From Nymphaea colorata (Eukaryota > Streptophyta > Magnoliopsida > Nymphaeales > Nymphaeaceae), in contig NC_045140.1 in the NCBI RefSeq assembly GCF_008831285.2, positions 1,839,528 through 1,903,527 on the forward strand: a DNA stretch of 64,000 bases, given 5' to 3'. The translations under genes were made by a program, and so were the position numbers. Under the pieces are notes generated by a model that worked only from the letters and a program-made list of their open reading frames with translations, was not told the DNA's origin and made no database searches. This document shows positions 52,481 to 64,000 of this stretch, in pieces; position 1 is the stretch's first letter, and each line of letters opens with the position of its first letter.

Positions 52481-52813
52481 GAGTCGAATCGTTTGCTTAA
52501 CGATTCGAGTTCGAGTTCATGACTCGACTCGCTCAAATAATCGAATTGAGTTCGAGCTCAACACTTAACTGCTGAGTCGAACTCGAATCTTAATCGAGTT
52601 TGTCGAACTTTAATCGAGTCGAACTTGAGCTCAACATGTAACGATGAATATCAATTCTATTCAAACGAGTTTATCGAGCTCGAACTCAATACATAGCTGC
52701 CCAGTTGAATTCAAGCTGCTTTCGTCGAGTTATTCTCGAGCTCGAGGTTTCATTAGTCAAGCCGAGCTCGAGCTGACTGAACTCGAGCTCAACTCAGCTC
52801 GTGTTCACCCCTA
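52448..52813. mobile_element. hAT-like non-autonomous element rich in gagctcgag words
   Basis: The left end tatgggtataaagcttggct and the reversed right end taggggtgaacacgagctga are imperfect inverted repeats. An 8-bp near-identical direct repeat flanks it, gtggcgga (52440-52447) and gtagcgga (52814-52821). The interior is dominated by tcgagttcgag/gagctcgaac words. End sequence and target length fit the hAT superfamily. Confidence 0.65.
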
Positions 52814-53339
52814 GTAGCGGAGCTAGAATTTTTTAGCAAATTGGCACTCGAGTCACCTGCTTAAGTCTAATGTGAGTGCCTGCTATAATTTTTGAATCAT
52901 TATAATATAATTTTGGATTTTTTTAATCAAACTTTTGATGGTTGAGAAAATACAATAACCAAACCTGGATCCATTTGTTGACGGAAACCCGAAATTCGGA
53001 TTTGAATTCAAAGTCAGAGGTTACTAATTAGTAATTAGTCCCGTGCAGGACACGGGCCTTGAAAGCCTTTTTGATGTCCATGAGAAAATCGGATCCAAAA
53101 CCTGAACAGCTGATCCGATCTATACACCAAGGAGGAATGATTGGTTTGGTTCGGATCACGATCAAAATGAGTTGTCAGGCCCGGAGCCCCACTGAAAGTG
53201 TGGACGACGTTTTCCACTCCCTTTCTCCCTCTCGTTGTCAGGGGTAGATTGGTCATTCACGGTCCCTTTAAAACCCTCAGCTCTGTGTCTTTCTTGAGCT
53301 CTCTTTTCTTCTCTGCTCTTGGGAGGACGCAAAGCCGAA

Positions 53340-56300
53340 ATGGCCGGGATCTTGCGCCGGGCGCCGGCAGCTTCGCGGGCAATCGCCCGATTGGCGGTTG
53401 GCGCCGGGTGTCGACCTTATGGAGCGGCCGCGGCATTGGAGCTGAGCGACGACGAGGATGGTTGGTGCTGCGATCGGGTCGAGGTGCCGACGGCCGACTC
53501 ACCGGGGATCGACTACCGCCGGGGCGTGCAGTGGGTGTTCATTGGGAACCCCGGCGTGGAGAAGTCAGCCTACGCTGGTCGGCTGGCGCGGCTGCTTAGC
53601 GTTCCCCACATCTCCATGGGCAGCCTCGTCAGGAGCGAGCTCGTTCCCTCCCGCCATGGCTCGCTCCTTTCCAAGCAGGTACTCCTCTCTCTCTCTATCT
53701 CTCCCTCCCCCTATATGTCTCTCTGGTGCTGCTTCTCAAATATGCGGAAGGATTTTGGGACAATGCGATCGGCTCTTTCTTGTCAATAATCCTTTTCCCT
53801 TTGATTTTCGTTATTTCTCCTTGATATCTTCTAGTTTTGCTTGCATTTTCTTTTTCCCTGTTTCTTTATTATCCTCTGTGAAATAGTTCTCTGTTGCGCA
53901 CATCGCCAGATGAACTTCCTCTTCAGCTAATCTTTTACTCGTCTTCGATTTTATGAGATCATTCTTTTTCTGCTTTCTAGCATTTTTCGTTTTCAATCCA
54001 ATGTCTCAGGTTTGTTTTCCAGGATTCGTTTTGCATCTTCTTGTTTTGGTTCAGTTATGGAGTCGTCGGATCCTGTGTGAAAATTCGACTGAGTTTTCAG
54101 TGAACAGGATTTGGCAATTCGTGTATTCTCTACTAGAATAGGGCTCAGATCAACGGGGGCCTAAGAAAACGAAAGAATCGATGTATTTGAAGATCGATGT
54201 GGAAGTGGCGAAAAGCTTCAAAGCAAAGATTTCAATGGAGTTGCGGGATCAGCCGATGTGGTTGCTTTCCTATTTTTTTGGCGCATTTTTCTCCTTTTTT
54301 CTTGGTAGATATTCATTTGCTCCACAATTGGGTGATTCAACGCACGTTTGGTCGACGCCTTCAGTAGGAGAACGATCCCCCTCTTGTTGGGGACATTTTG
54401 GGTATGTAGGAAGGTTTTAGAGGTCAATAACGTAATCCTGTTGATCACTTTAACCTGCAGACCGACAGGCTGGCGCCGCCGCTGACTATTATTGTTTTGG
54501 TCCAAGTAAGGGTTTGGGTCCGAGATCCGGTGGCCGGTGAGCGACGCTACCAAGCCGTAGAGATCCGTTGCCGTCCGCCACGCCATTGACGCCTACTATT
54601 TTGAAGCACACTCGAGATTAATGCCGTGTTCATGAAAAAGTCACCCGTCCACCAGGTGGCCTTATTCATTTGGAGCCTGCGGTAGCTTGAATGAGGATGT
54701 CACTGGACCAGATTACCTGTTAAATGGCCATTGTGCATAACCCATCTTAACCGGATTGGGAAAAGAACTTCAGGTTTGGTCAGTTGGACAGCTGGGAATT
54801 GAGGTTGAAACGCCAAGTGAATTAGTTTAACCATCTTAACTCATGACCGTTAAATATTGTCATGCGAATCAGGTCGGGCGAGACCATAGCCTCAGAATAA
54901 TGAATGGCTGAGGCTCTGTTCAACTCGGCCAGTTGACACCCCCAACGTGAGAACAAATTGCAAAAAAGAAAATGTTAGGTGAACTTGAGCAGGATTCAGG
55001 GGATGGGATACCGGAATCCATATTGATTCCTTATATGGATCTGGGTTTGTGTCCGTAACCCCTTAACATGAGTACCGGAACCCAGATTATTTCGTTCTGT
55101 GGTTCTGGGTCTCCGGGTTTTGCAAACCTTTAACATGAGTACCGGAATCCAGATTGATTCGGTCTATGGATCTGGGTCTTTGTGTCAGCAACCCGTTAAC
55201 ATGAGTACTTGTTTGTGTACAGGACTCGGTGAAGACCCGGATTAAGTGACGTAGCTCATGACCCACCAGACTCGGCCTGTCTAAAAATATTGAAGGCTCT
55301 GTTCAGTTATGGTGCATGCTGTCTTGCATTGAAGACTTTGATGGTTAATCTTGAGTACTGACGTTCCTGATGTGTTTTCGTTCTCTGCAGAATATAATTA
55401 TCTATACCTGAATTGGCCAGCTAATGGTTGTTTAATTCGTTTCACGGCGAACTCTGATCTTTGGATTTAGGCAAAATTTTCTCCATTCGTACTTGAATAG
55501 ACTTGTCAAGAAGCTTTGTTAAACAAGCCCGTCCCTTTTTGCTTGATATGGCTCAGTTTCCGCTCTTGGCTCTATTTATTTATGGTGTGCTTGCTGATAC
55601 GAAGGACCGTCCAGTGGGGTATTTGTTATTCTTTTTTTGCTTAAATTAATTTTGGGTGTCGTGTAGATTGCAAACGCCTTAAATGAGGGCAAGCTTCTTC
55701 CAGACAACATAATCCTGGGACTGTTGTCGAAAAGACTGGAACAGGGATATTACAGAGGTGAAACAGGGTTTATCTTGGATGGCTTCCCTCGAACTCGAAT
55801 TCAAGCTGTAAGTTCGAAACGTCTAATCTGGATAGGGAATCTTGTTTTCGGAATTTCAGGTCTACTTTGAGTAGAATAGTGGTAGTCGTTTGAAAGCTCA
55901 CTTTCTTGTTTAATTATGATGACGGCAGGAGATTCTTGATCACATGGCGGAAATTGACTTGGTCGTGAACTTTAAGTGCACGGAGGATTGTCTGGTCAAG
56001 AAACACTTGGGAAGTTGCATTTGTTTAAGATGCATTGCATCTGATAGAAGTGATTCTGTTGCAAATAGCCAGCCAGGGATTCAACTAAGCTCAACATGTC
56101 AAGCCAAAATGCCCGCTAATGTAGCAAAGGAGGCAGCTTTGCAAGAAAAACTGAGGGTATACATCGAAGAGGTAAGTTGGTGGCATGACTTTCTCTTTGT
56201 AAGGAATTCAACCACTCGCTGGTAGAAGGATCTATTGTTTTACCTTTTCCTTTTTACTCTTAATTTTGAATTTTGGGAAAGATTGACCAATGATGATATT

Positions 56301-59300
56301 GGATTTATTTTCTCACGACGGTCATCTGATACATGAAGATGATACAGATCATTCTTATCTGAGGGCTATTTTTCCCTTTGTCCACTCTAATGATGGGAAG
56401 AGCAAGCAAAAGGCACTAACAAACACTATTGAGTTGATATTTGAGACTTAGTGAGAAATGTTCAGTCGGTGTTATGCTACTTTTTGGCGTTAACGTGAAG
56501 AATAAATCTTGCTTCTTGTTTTTTTATTCCCCAACCACTTAACTTGTCGACGTTGTTGACATCAAAACTAGCTTTGCTTATGTCTAATGAGTAAGGCCCA
56601 TGGGCTTTTCTTCATCGATGTGGCCACTAAATGAGGGCCAGACTATTTTACCTTCCCTCTAAAATAAGATCTAAAAGCAGACATAGCATTTAAATTAATT
56701 TTTGAGAAGTACTGTAAAAGATACTTAGCAGTAGTAAGAAAGGGTTTCTAATTGTCTAACCCTGTCAAAGCAAATTTTAGACATAATGAAGGGAAGCTGT
56801 AACTATTTGGATAGAGTTAAACAGGTTAAACATAGTTAAAGAGGTTGGAAGAAAAAGAGATTGAGGGTATCAGGGTACTTAGGCCCTGCATAGTCAACCT
56901 AGGCCCTTGGTGGCCACCTTTTGGACTGGGAGATAATTAGAGTCATAAAAAGTTCTTTTTTTCCCCTCCTTTTTTCTTCTTGTTCTTCTACATTTCCTTT
57001 CTTATTTTTCCTTTTTTCCCGTTTTCTTCATTTTTGTTCTTTTCCTTGTTGTTGTTGTTGTTCTTCTTCTTCCTTACGTTTTTCTTTGGTTCTCTCTTTT
57101 ATGGTTTTGGCCTGCCCTAGGCCCCCACCTGTCCTTTTTGAAGGTCCACCACCTAGGCCTGCCTAGTGCTCTTGTCTACATAGTTCAGGTTGTTCTAACT
57201 GATAAACTCTAGTTAGTGATATCTGACATCGAAAATGACATTTTAATTACCCATACAAATACTACTTTGTTCCTTTGGGGGGTGGGGGGTGTGGGAGGGA
57301 GGGAGGGTTGTGTTGGGTGTTGTGGGTTTGTCTGGGAACAATCTCATAACTAAAAGTTTGAGATATACTAATAGTCATACATGTATTCATTGTCTTGATT
57401 TTGTAGTTTCTTCGGGTGCAAATATATGCTGACCATGATGTGGATAGGGATCTGTCACTTAAGGCAGTTGAGTGCACAAGTACTATTAAAATAATGTTCA
57501 ATGCTTGGACGTAAGGTCTAATGTATGAGGATTTCCTTAAGAGGGTGAGTTTTAAGTTTTTAACAACCCAAGTGGGAGGGTTTGCTTGAGAATGGTCCTA
57601 TCTCAGAGATTATATATATTGATTGATGACTGTTGATGCCTTAATCTTACCTTATCTGATGTCTCTACTCTTAGCCCTCACCGGTGCAATTAGAAGGTAG
57701 CTAGAGGGAAGGTTGAGATTTGTCACACTAGACGCTCATGTCAGTTTTGGGCCAGCCATAACACTTACATCAAATTATATAAAAAACTTGAGTTAATTTT
57801 GTTCTTCCCTAAAGCCTGTGTTGTGGTTTGGAAAATTTTCGTTCTCATGTTATAAAATGATCATGATTGGGAAAGACATCTACTACCTCTACTTGAAAGG
57901 CCTGGGTTATTGGACCTTCCAGTAGTTCCATTGGTCTCTATTAACTATTAACATATAAATATCTTGGGCATGTGTTCACTGTAACATCCTTCACTTGTTA
58001 AGATTTGCAAGCTTTGCTAATGAACTATTGCTTGCCTTTTCAGGCCCTTCTCTCTCTCTCTCTCAAACAAATGCGTGCACTTTATTTTTTGGTTTGAGTG
58101 GAAATGCAAATTCTGCCACCTGGGGGAACTTCAATGAAGGAAAATTTTGGGACTTATCTTTTGATTATTTAAACTGAAAAGGATGGATCTAGGAAATATA
58201 AAACAATTCAATGAGTTGATTTTGATCATCACTAGAGAAACATGTTACCTTCAATAAGTGACACCTGTTAGTAGTTGAGATGAAGCTGCTGATCTGCTTT
58301 CTTCTGCCTCTGGAAGTTGTTGACCAGAGAAGGCATACGCTGGTTTATGACTAATGTTTTCTTTAATGGGATCATTCAGGCTTCAACTATGTTTTACAAT
58401 AGGATCAGAATACTTTAAAATATTATTTCATTTGCTAATATAAGACTGATGCCTTAACATGCCTGCTTTCTCATTTTTTATTTTCTTTTACGTTGTCTGG
58501 GATTGCTCCTTTAAATGGCTTATGCTGTTTCTAGTGGTCTCCTTCCAATGTCAATTCGTTAAGTGTTTGTTCGTGTCATTTTCTCTCAAATTTCAAAGCA
58601 AGAAATGCTTCTTGATAATAAGGTCTGACAGAAATTTAGATTTTCTGAAAGCATGTTTTGCTTTATCTGGCTTTTTCCGTTTTTTACTGAAGTTACAGTC
58701 AAACACCTTGTGATAGGAGACATCCTTTAAGCCTCTGCTTCTCAGTAAGAGTTGCCTGTAACCAAAAGTTTAGGCAGAGAAATGATCATGTGATGTCGAA
58801 TGTATCCTAGTGGTTAGTTATTGACTTATTTCTATTTTCTATTGTCCTCAAGTCCACTGGTCAAGTTTTGGGTGGGAGTAGCAGCTCTTTCAAAAAAGGG
58901 TAAAGACAAAACTTCTTGGTGGTCATTACAGGATTTTGAAGGCAGACCATCGGTTTGTTTAACTGATTGTTGTGCTTGAATGATGATTACGTTTGAGAAA
59001 GTGTTGAGCTTATAAGAAAGCATGATTCCTGAGGCATTCTAATTATTATTCCGATCATCATCAAACTGTTCAAATAATGGTCTACTATTGCAATTGTTAC
59101 TGCTGACATTATTTGTTTTGTATGGTCACGTGACCACAAACTTGCTACGGGCTGTTGCAGTGATAGTTGAATCAAGAAATTGGATAGGAGAAAAGATCTT
59201 GATTGAACCCATAATCACCGTTTTTTTTTGAAAAACACGAAAAAACACTGTTTCATTGGAAAAGTGCTTAAACAAAAAAATGTGTTTTTTTCCTTTTTCC

Positions 59301-59550
59301 TCTTTTTTTTTTTCATGTTTTCTTAACCATAACATGTTCCTGATCTTGTTTTTGTGACTATGACTGGACCATAACATGTTCCTGATCTTGTTGATTCATC
59401 CAGAGAAAGCCACTGGAAGAATATTACGGGAAAAGAAAGAAGCTCTTGGACATTGAAGTGGCTAAGGGTACCAGAGAAGTATGGCACGGGCTCCTGGAGG
59501 CATTGCAGCTTGAGCATATGGACAGGGAATCACAGAAGTTGACAGCTTGA
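53340..59550 (+). CDS. Adenylate-kinase-like protein, AK7 type, probably mitochondrial
   Basis: Exons 53340-53678, 55667-55807, 55929-56171 and 59404-59550 join in frame (GT-AG introns) to 289 aa. The Arg/Ala-rich N-terminus suggests mitochondrial targeting. An acidic patch (ELSDDEDG, 34-41) precedes the kinase fold at RGVQWVFIGNPGVEKSAYAG. The P-loop (69-78) has Glu74 where active kinases have Gly, and SA where they have GT, though Lys75 is kept. GSLVRSEL (94-101) replaces the usual GDLVREE. The NMP-binding region is conserved, with DGFPRT at 151-156. The LID region (about 186-230) keeps a few Cys but lacks the usual arginines. The tail has RKPLEEYYGKRKKLLDIEV. It matches the plant 'probable adenylate kinase 7' subgroup, which I recall as also having a degenerate P-loop. 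It may have weak or no phosphotransfer activity. The 3.2-kb intron 3 has no recognised gene. Confidence 0.88.
55009..55205. repeat. Three-copy ~66-bp minisatellite in AK7-like intron 1
   Basis: Three diverged units start with taccggaa and end with aacatgag: 55009-55072, 55073-55139 and 55140-55205. Each holds gattcc/ggttctgggt-type words. A fourth start (tactt) follows and then the similarity ends. Confidence 0.85.
56920..57170. repeat. T-rich low-complexity stretch in AK7-like intron 3
   Basis: Long T/TC-rich sequence with a short TTG run (about 57046-57061), bordered by ccttggtggccacc and a cctaggcctgcctag-like stretch. It may be a decayed element related to the CCTAGG-rich one at 27086, but this is uncertain. 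Confidence 0.35.
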
Positions 59551-60151
59551 TGGCGACAATGTTGACTGAGCCATTTGACCTTGTTCTATCTTGAATAAGA
59601 CAACGCAAGAAATTTTGCAGAGTTATTTTCATGAGTTTGTTTTACTTTGCTTCCTCCATGTATTTTACAATTTTGAGGTACTTTGGTTAGCATTGTTCCT
59701 TTATCTTGCTTTGTTCTTAGCTTGGTTTGTTCCTGAGGCAATGTACCAGTTCGGCCTAAGAGCTCTCTTTTTGTTGCGTCCCATGTAAATAAGCACTACC
59801 ACTTAATTGTTTACTGTGCTTTCTGTCTTTCATTTATAGTTGGAAATCAGTCTGTTTATTAGGATTTTTGGACCTTATCTGTGTTCCAGTTATACATACA
59901 TTTTCTGGCGCAAAGCCATCATGCTCTGGTATATTTCCGGACAAAAGGCTGCGTGGGGGATAGTCCCCCAACCTTTATTAAAACAAAATGGAGAAGCTTA
60001 TGTACAACAAAAAAATTGGGTCCCTGCTGGACTTTTAACCTCCTATTACATGTTCTGCCAGAGGATCCCAGTCGACCTCTGGACAATTCCGTATCTTTTC
60101 CTCACCGTTGTCTGGATTCAGAGTAAGGATTTGCCCTGTTTCAGAAATAAG

Positions 60152-60478
60152 TCATCCTCTACAAAACTGAAATCCGTCTGCAAATCGGCTGCTCATCCAT
60201 GCTGTTCCTTCCATCTTCCTGCAATCTAACAGTGGGCTGGCTCTTCCAATCTCCATTATTGGACTGGGACCACCCGAGTCTGTTAAAGTCTTCATAGCAT
60301 GAATGCATTTCCTGGAAACCTCCATCTCCAGCATGCCATTATCGGCTTCTGTCCATCTTGCCAGACCAAAACGAAAGTGTCCATTCTCATCCACAATTAA
60401 ACCCGCGACGCCCTTCCTGCCTCTTTTGATCCATAATGGCCGGTTTGTTCTTCCATTTAGAACTCCACCAGTGCTCTG
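60152..60478 (-). pseudogene. RNase-H-like domain fragment, probably from a LINE
   Basis: An open minus-strand frame of about 108 residues. Its order of elements suggests an RNase H fold: GGVLNG, a beta strand pair GVAGLIVDENGHFRFGLARW, a helix-like stretch with an acidic residue (MLEMEVSRKCIHAM), then PSPIMEIGRASPLLDC. Plant LINE ORF2 proteins often end in such a domain, with xxGGLIRDxxGxF-type sequence. The first catalytic Asp is not evident and no reverse transcriptase was found nearby. Recognition is by pattern only. Confidence 0.4.
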
Positions 60479-61810
60479 GCATATTTAAAAGCATTTTAAC
60501 AAAGGAAACAACTTTGTTGAATAGGCCATTATGGATCACAATTGTACCTGCCATCAGAAAGCTCCTTGGTTCCTAGCCTTCAACATCTCTAATTGCATGA
60601 ACATAAGGGAACACCTTGGCAACATCATCCTATTAAACCAAGATGTGAAGGAACCAGCTGAGTTTTAGGACAGGCAGGCAGCTCCAACCTCGAAGACATG
60701 ATTGACGATGAGTTCCTGGTAGTCACTTCCTCTTTCTTTTTCCTCTGTTATGTTAATTTGAATCGCGCCATTTTTGTCAAAGCTATGGAAGTAAGTGAAC
60801 ATGAACGAGCCAAGAGAACCTTTTCCTTGGTTGGCTATATTGATGTTTGTTCCACTGCATAGAGTTTTTCAGTAATATTTGACAAAAAAATGAAAATAAA
60901 CTTCTCAAGTTCAACTTTAAGGTAGGGTTTGAGTATTTTAGCACTTTTACTTGTTAGTGGCACACGAGAAACCAAATGTCTTATGAAAATATACGTCGTA
61001 AGTTTCCTCTTCGTTATTATCTTGTTTTCCTTTACTATTTTGCAGGATATTATAACATCTTTCCACTGTTGTTTTCTTTTTTGCAGAGACTATTACTGAT
61101 ACTATAGGATTTCAAGTAGTACACCGTTATCAGCATCATATCTTAACCTCTACAAATATGTACCCATTTTGCATGGAGATGTTACGGAAAAATAAAGTGG
61201 TGGTAGGCATTTGACGGCCAGACCACATGGATTTCCTGTTTTCAAGTAAATTAACACATATAACTGATGAACAAGTTGTATTTGAATGTGATCAACAAAT
61301 AATCAATTCTTATTTTATGGAGGACCATGATTATAGCTTAGATAAATTGGCGACGTTGACAGTCACCCCCCCACCACCACCTCCCCAAAAAAAAAAATTA
61401 GAAAAAAAATTATTTATAAATTTTCAAAATTTAAGTTTAACCTATATAAAAAATTTGAAAAATTAATATTTTGCCACATGTTAAAATTTTGAAACTGTTG
61501 TTAATGAAAAAATTCCTAGCTTCTCCCTTGTCTTCATGATAATTAAGTTTGAATAGATGACTAACTGAATTGTCCTTCTAGATTATGCCCCTAGCTGTCA
61601 TCTTCTAAACAAATGAAGACAAAAAATGACTTTGAAAACCAATTTCAAGTGAATTTCTAACAACATTCAACAAAAACTGTTACAATTTTAGTGACATTTA
61701 ATCGTTAATGTAGTGAAGAATCGTCAGTAAAAATACCAGCAACACTAATTTTACTGATGTTCGCAACAAAACGTTAGTAAAAGCTTTATTGACATTTTGC
61801 TTATTTTTAT

Positions 61811-62023
61811 TGCATCGTATGCCATCACATTATTTTTGTGATGAAACATGATAAGAACAATGTGATATACACCGATATGTCGCTGTGGACACGTTAAAGA
61901 TATTGGCGTGCCATTGAAAAGATATACGTACAAAAATAATGTGATGACATACGATATGGTAGACAAATAATGTCGTGTGTTTGAGAAGATATATGTACAA
62001 AACTAATGTGATGACATACGATA
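61811..62023. repeat. Inverted and direct repeat cluster
   Basis: The arm tgcatcgtatgccatcacat followed by tatttttgtg (61811-61840) is the inverse of acaaaaataatgtgatgaca followed by tacgata (61930-61956). A third, direct copy follows at about 61983-62023, offset 67 bp from the second. The first two arms can form a hairpin. Upstream, cgtcagtaaaa-type words (61650-61790) recur. This looks like the remains of a DNA transposon. Confidence 0.6.
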
Positions 62024-62357
62024 CCTAACCACCAATTCAATCATAGACAAAAAGTACAAACCAAACAAAAACCTACGTCTAGATATTTAAATCCATACCA
62101 TATCTGAATCTAAAGTTTGAATTCATAATTCAAATCCCATCTGATTCTGATTTTTAAATTAACATATGACTCAAATTATAGATATTAAATATGAAATATT
62201 TATTTAAAACTATATCCGATCCGAAACCAATAAATATTTACTTAAATCTCAGTTATCATTTTTTTGTATACGAATCACAACCAATTTTTCAATCAACGAC
62301 AAAATTTTTTGCATATACTATTTTTTTTTATGTAGTATCCAACTTAAATAGACTTTA

Positions 62358-62490
62358 TTGACATCCCTGTTTAGGTGGATTATGATCAATGAAAAAACAA
62401 TTTTATGGCCTACGAAAGTAGAAAATTTACAAGGACAACAAGAGCTTGACCCTTACCCCTCCTTGCAGTTTCGCCTCTCAAATTTAAATT

Positions 62491-62534
<44 letters not shown>

Positions 62535-62834
62535 CGTGTCTGTGTGTGTTGCTGCCGGAGAACACATCTTCCCCTTCGAATGCTCGATGGCCACAACAAA
62601 ATAGGTGAAGTGCGATGCTTTCTACCTGCAGTTTCGGTGCATGGCAAAGAGAAGAACGCAACAAAAGTTCTTGTTGCCGATTCGAGAAAAGCAGGGGGCA
62701 TAACCGGACATATCCCCTTGCGTGATGAGGGGCAGAGGGCCCCAGTGTTGAAGGACGGCATCCAGAGGGATGATGAAGAGGGCTCTCAGAGGTTCATCTC
62801 TTTCTCTCTCTCTTTTTCTCTCTGTTGCACCTAG
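62358..62834 (+). other. Unidentified open frame spanning a CT/GT microsatellite
   Basis: A 158-residue open frame. Its first half is translated microsatellite. Its second half (about 62560-62800) is more GC-rich and charged (for example VHGKEKNATKVLVADSRKAG), then runs into another CT tract. I do not recognise the protein. It could be the first exon of a gene cut by repeats, a retroelement leftover, or chance. No splice partner was found. Confidence 0.2.
62493..62549. repeat. CT/GT compound microsatellite
   Basis: A CT run (62493-62525) passing into an impure GT run (to about 62549). Confidence 0.9.
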
Positions 62835-64000
62835 ACGACAGGATGTGTCATTGGGGTTTCAACTATCTATTGCTTATCACTTGTTTGATGAAATGCTTAA
62901 GTGAAGTGAAGTCCATGGCTCTACAATTTCTTATATAGCTCCTCGCTTATAGAATCTTGCCTTGAGAGCATAACGCTTGAATCACCAAACAGTAGAGGGA
63001 TGCACTTAGACTTACATGGTGGAAAAAGGCGAAGAATATCATCAGAAACTGAGATTCTTGGAAATTTTATATAAAAAAAGAGAACTTCAAAACCAGATGT
63101 ATATGTATTGAGAAGGGGTTCGTGAGTACCTTTACTTTATGTTATGCTATGGAACCTTTAATCAACTATTTGAAAACTTACGTCCAGAATTTCCTTTGCT
63201 TTGGACCATAATGATCCTTTTACACAAGCTCTCAGTCTTACGAATATTTAGATTCTATATCTTATGTAATTTATTAATTAGTGCCCGGCTTTGGACGTCA
63301 GCTTCCTAGCAACTTTAACTGTTGGAGCTGAACCCAAGCTTGCTCTGTTTGAGTAAGGATCAAGGTTGTATTCAATCCTGAAACCCTTAAAATAGTTTTT
63401 GAAATCTTAAACGAATAAGAATGGGAAAATGTACAAAGTACACGTAGAAAATGAATTTTGAGAAATGGGAAAACGTCCCGATGTTTACTATTCAGAAATA
63501 ACTTGAAAGTTTCATAAGATTATCTTGTGGCAGTAATATCAAAACTCAACTATGGAAGCTTGTGGCAGCTGAAATTTCTTTCTCCCTTTTGACTTTGAGC
63601 ATCAAATGAGATTTTAGCATCAGTGACTTTGATGTGTATCTTTTATTTGTATGTTGCTTGCATTTCAAACTAGTTCATATCACTAGAAAGTATCGTCTTC
63701 CACTTCATACGCACTTCGTAACATACTTTATGAGAAAAAAAGTGTTGCATTGTTATCTAAGTAATTTGCGCCAGACTCTTGCATCAATATCTGATACGTC
63801 ATTTCTAAATCATATCTTCAGGATAGTGTCTATAAAAAAGGATCACCCCGAGGTGAGTCGTGTCTATGCTTTCTACTGACCGGTTACTCTGAATCTAACA
63901 CAGTAGATGTGTTTTTACTTCATACTAATGTGTGCAAGCGAATGTCTTAGTTGTTCCTCATACATGTACAAACACAAGGACTCATATCTGAAGAAAAATC

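Larger units (their letters stand above)
47189..53339. other. Intergenic region between ASS and AK7-like
   Basis: The left part should hold the ASS 3' UTR. Beyond it are AT microsatellites (47829-47852, about 48733-48752, about 49025-49046), diverged tandem repeats (48530-49130), a MITE (49467-49660), SINE-like sequences (51239-51540 and near 51851-51905) and a hAT-like element with a 46-bp duplication (52389-52813). The AK7-like promoter lies at the right edge. No intact gene is supported. Confidence 0.5.
59551..64000. other. Intergenic region downstream of AK7-like
   Basis: The first few hundred bases should hold the AK7-like 3' UTR. An RNase-H-like retroelement fragment lies at 60152-60478 (-), an inverted/direct repeat cluster at 61811-62023, a CT/GT microsatellite at 62493-62549, and a relatively GC-rich open frame of unknown origin at 62550-62834. 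Nothing beyond about 62840 could be recognised. Confidence 0.45.

Overview
The window is nuclear DNA from a flowering plant. The genes are intron-rich with plant-type splice sites. The protein families are plant-specific: an AVT1-type vacuolar amino acid transporter, an RNase J with a C-terminal GT-1/trihelix domain, and an AK7-type adenylate-kinase-like protein. The spaces between genes are AT-rich and hold microsatellites and decayed transposons. I cannot name the species. There is no sign of bacterial, organellar or viral origin.

Layout, left to right: (1) 1-2284, intergenic, with a decayed repeat-derived reading frame. (2) 2285-4376 (+), AVT1H-like transporter, 3 coding exons, 475 aa. (3) 4377-6534, intergenic. 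(4) 6535-12936 (-), COX5b, cytochrome c oxidase subunit 5b, 6 coding exons, 176 aa, whose first intron appears to be GC-AG. (5) 12937-15638, COX5b promoter, microsatellites and a LINE ORF1 fragment. (6) 15639-30846 (-), chloroplast RNase J, 17 coding exons in my model, 863 aa. (7) 30847-35981, intergenic, with a long AT microsatellite, a TIR element carrying a nested insertion, and a hAT-like MITE. (8) 35982-47188 (+), plastid argininosuccinate synthase, 9 coding exons, 490 aa, with a LINE ORF1 pseudogene in intron 2. (9) 47189-53339, intergenic, with MITE-, SINE- and hAT-like elements. (10) 53340-59550 (+), AK7-like protein, 4 coding exons, 289 aa, with degenerate nucleotide-binding motifs. 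(11) 59551-64000, intergenic, with an RNase-H-like retroelement fragment and an inverted-repeat region.

The five genes do not form a pathway or cluster. They are housekeeping or organelle-related neighbours: mitochondrial respiration (COX5b), plastid RNA processing (RNase J), plastid arginine synthesis (ASS), probable mitochondrial nucleotide-kinase-like function (AK7) and amino acid transport (AVT1H). Exon models were built by hand by joining frames across splice sites. All five give continuous frames, and their lengths are close to the family norms as I remember them. I did not find a convincing undescribed biological system. The most unusual points are the degenerate adenylate kinase, the GC-AG intron, several AAG splice acceptors, and tandem duplications inside introns and transposons.
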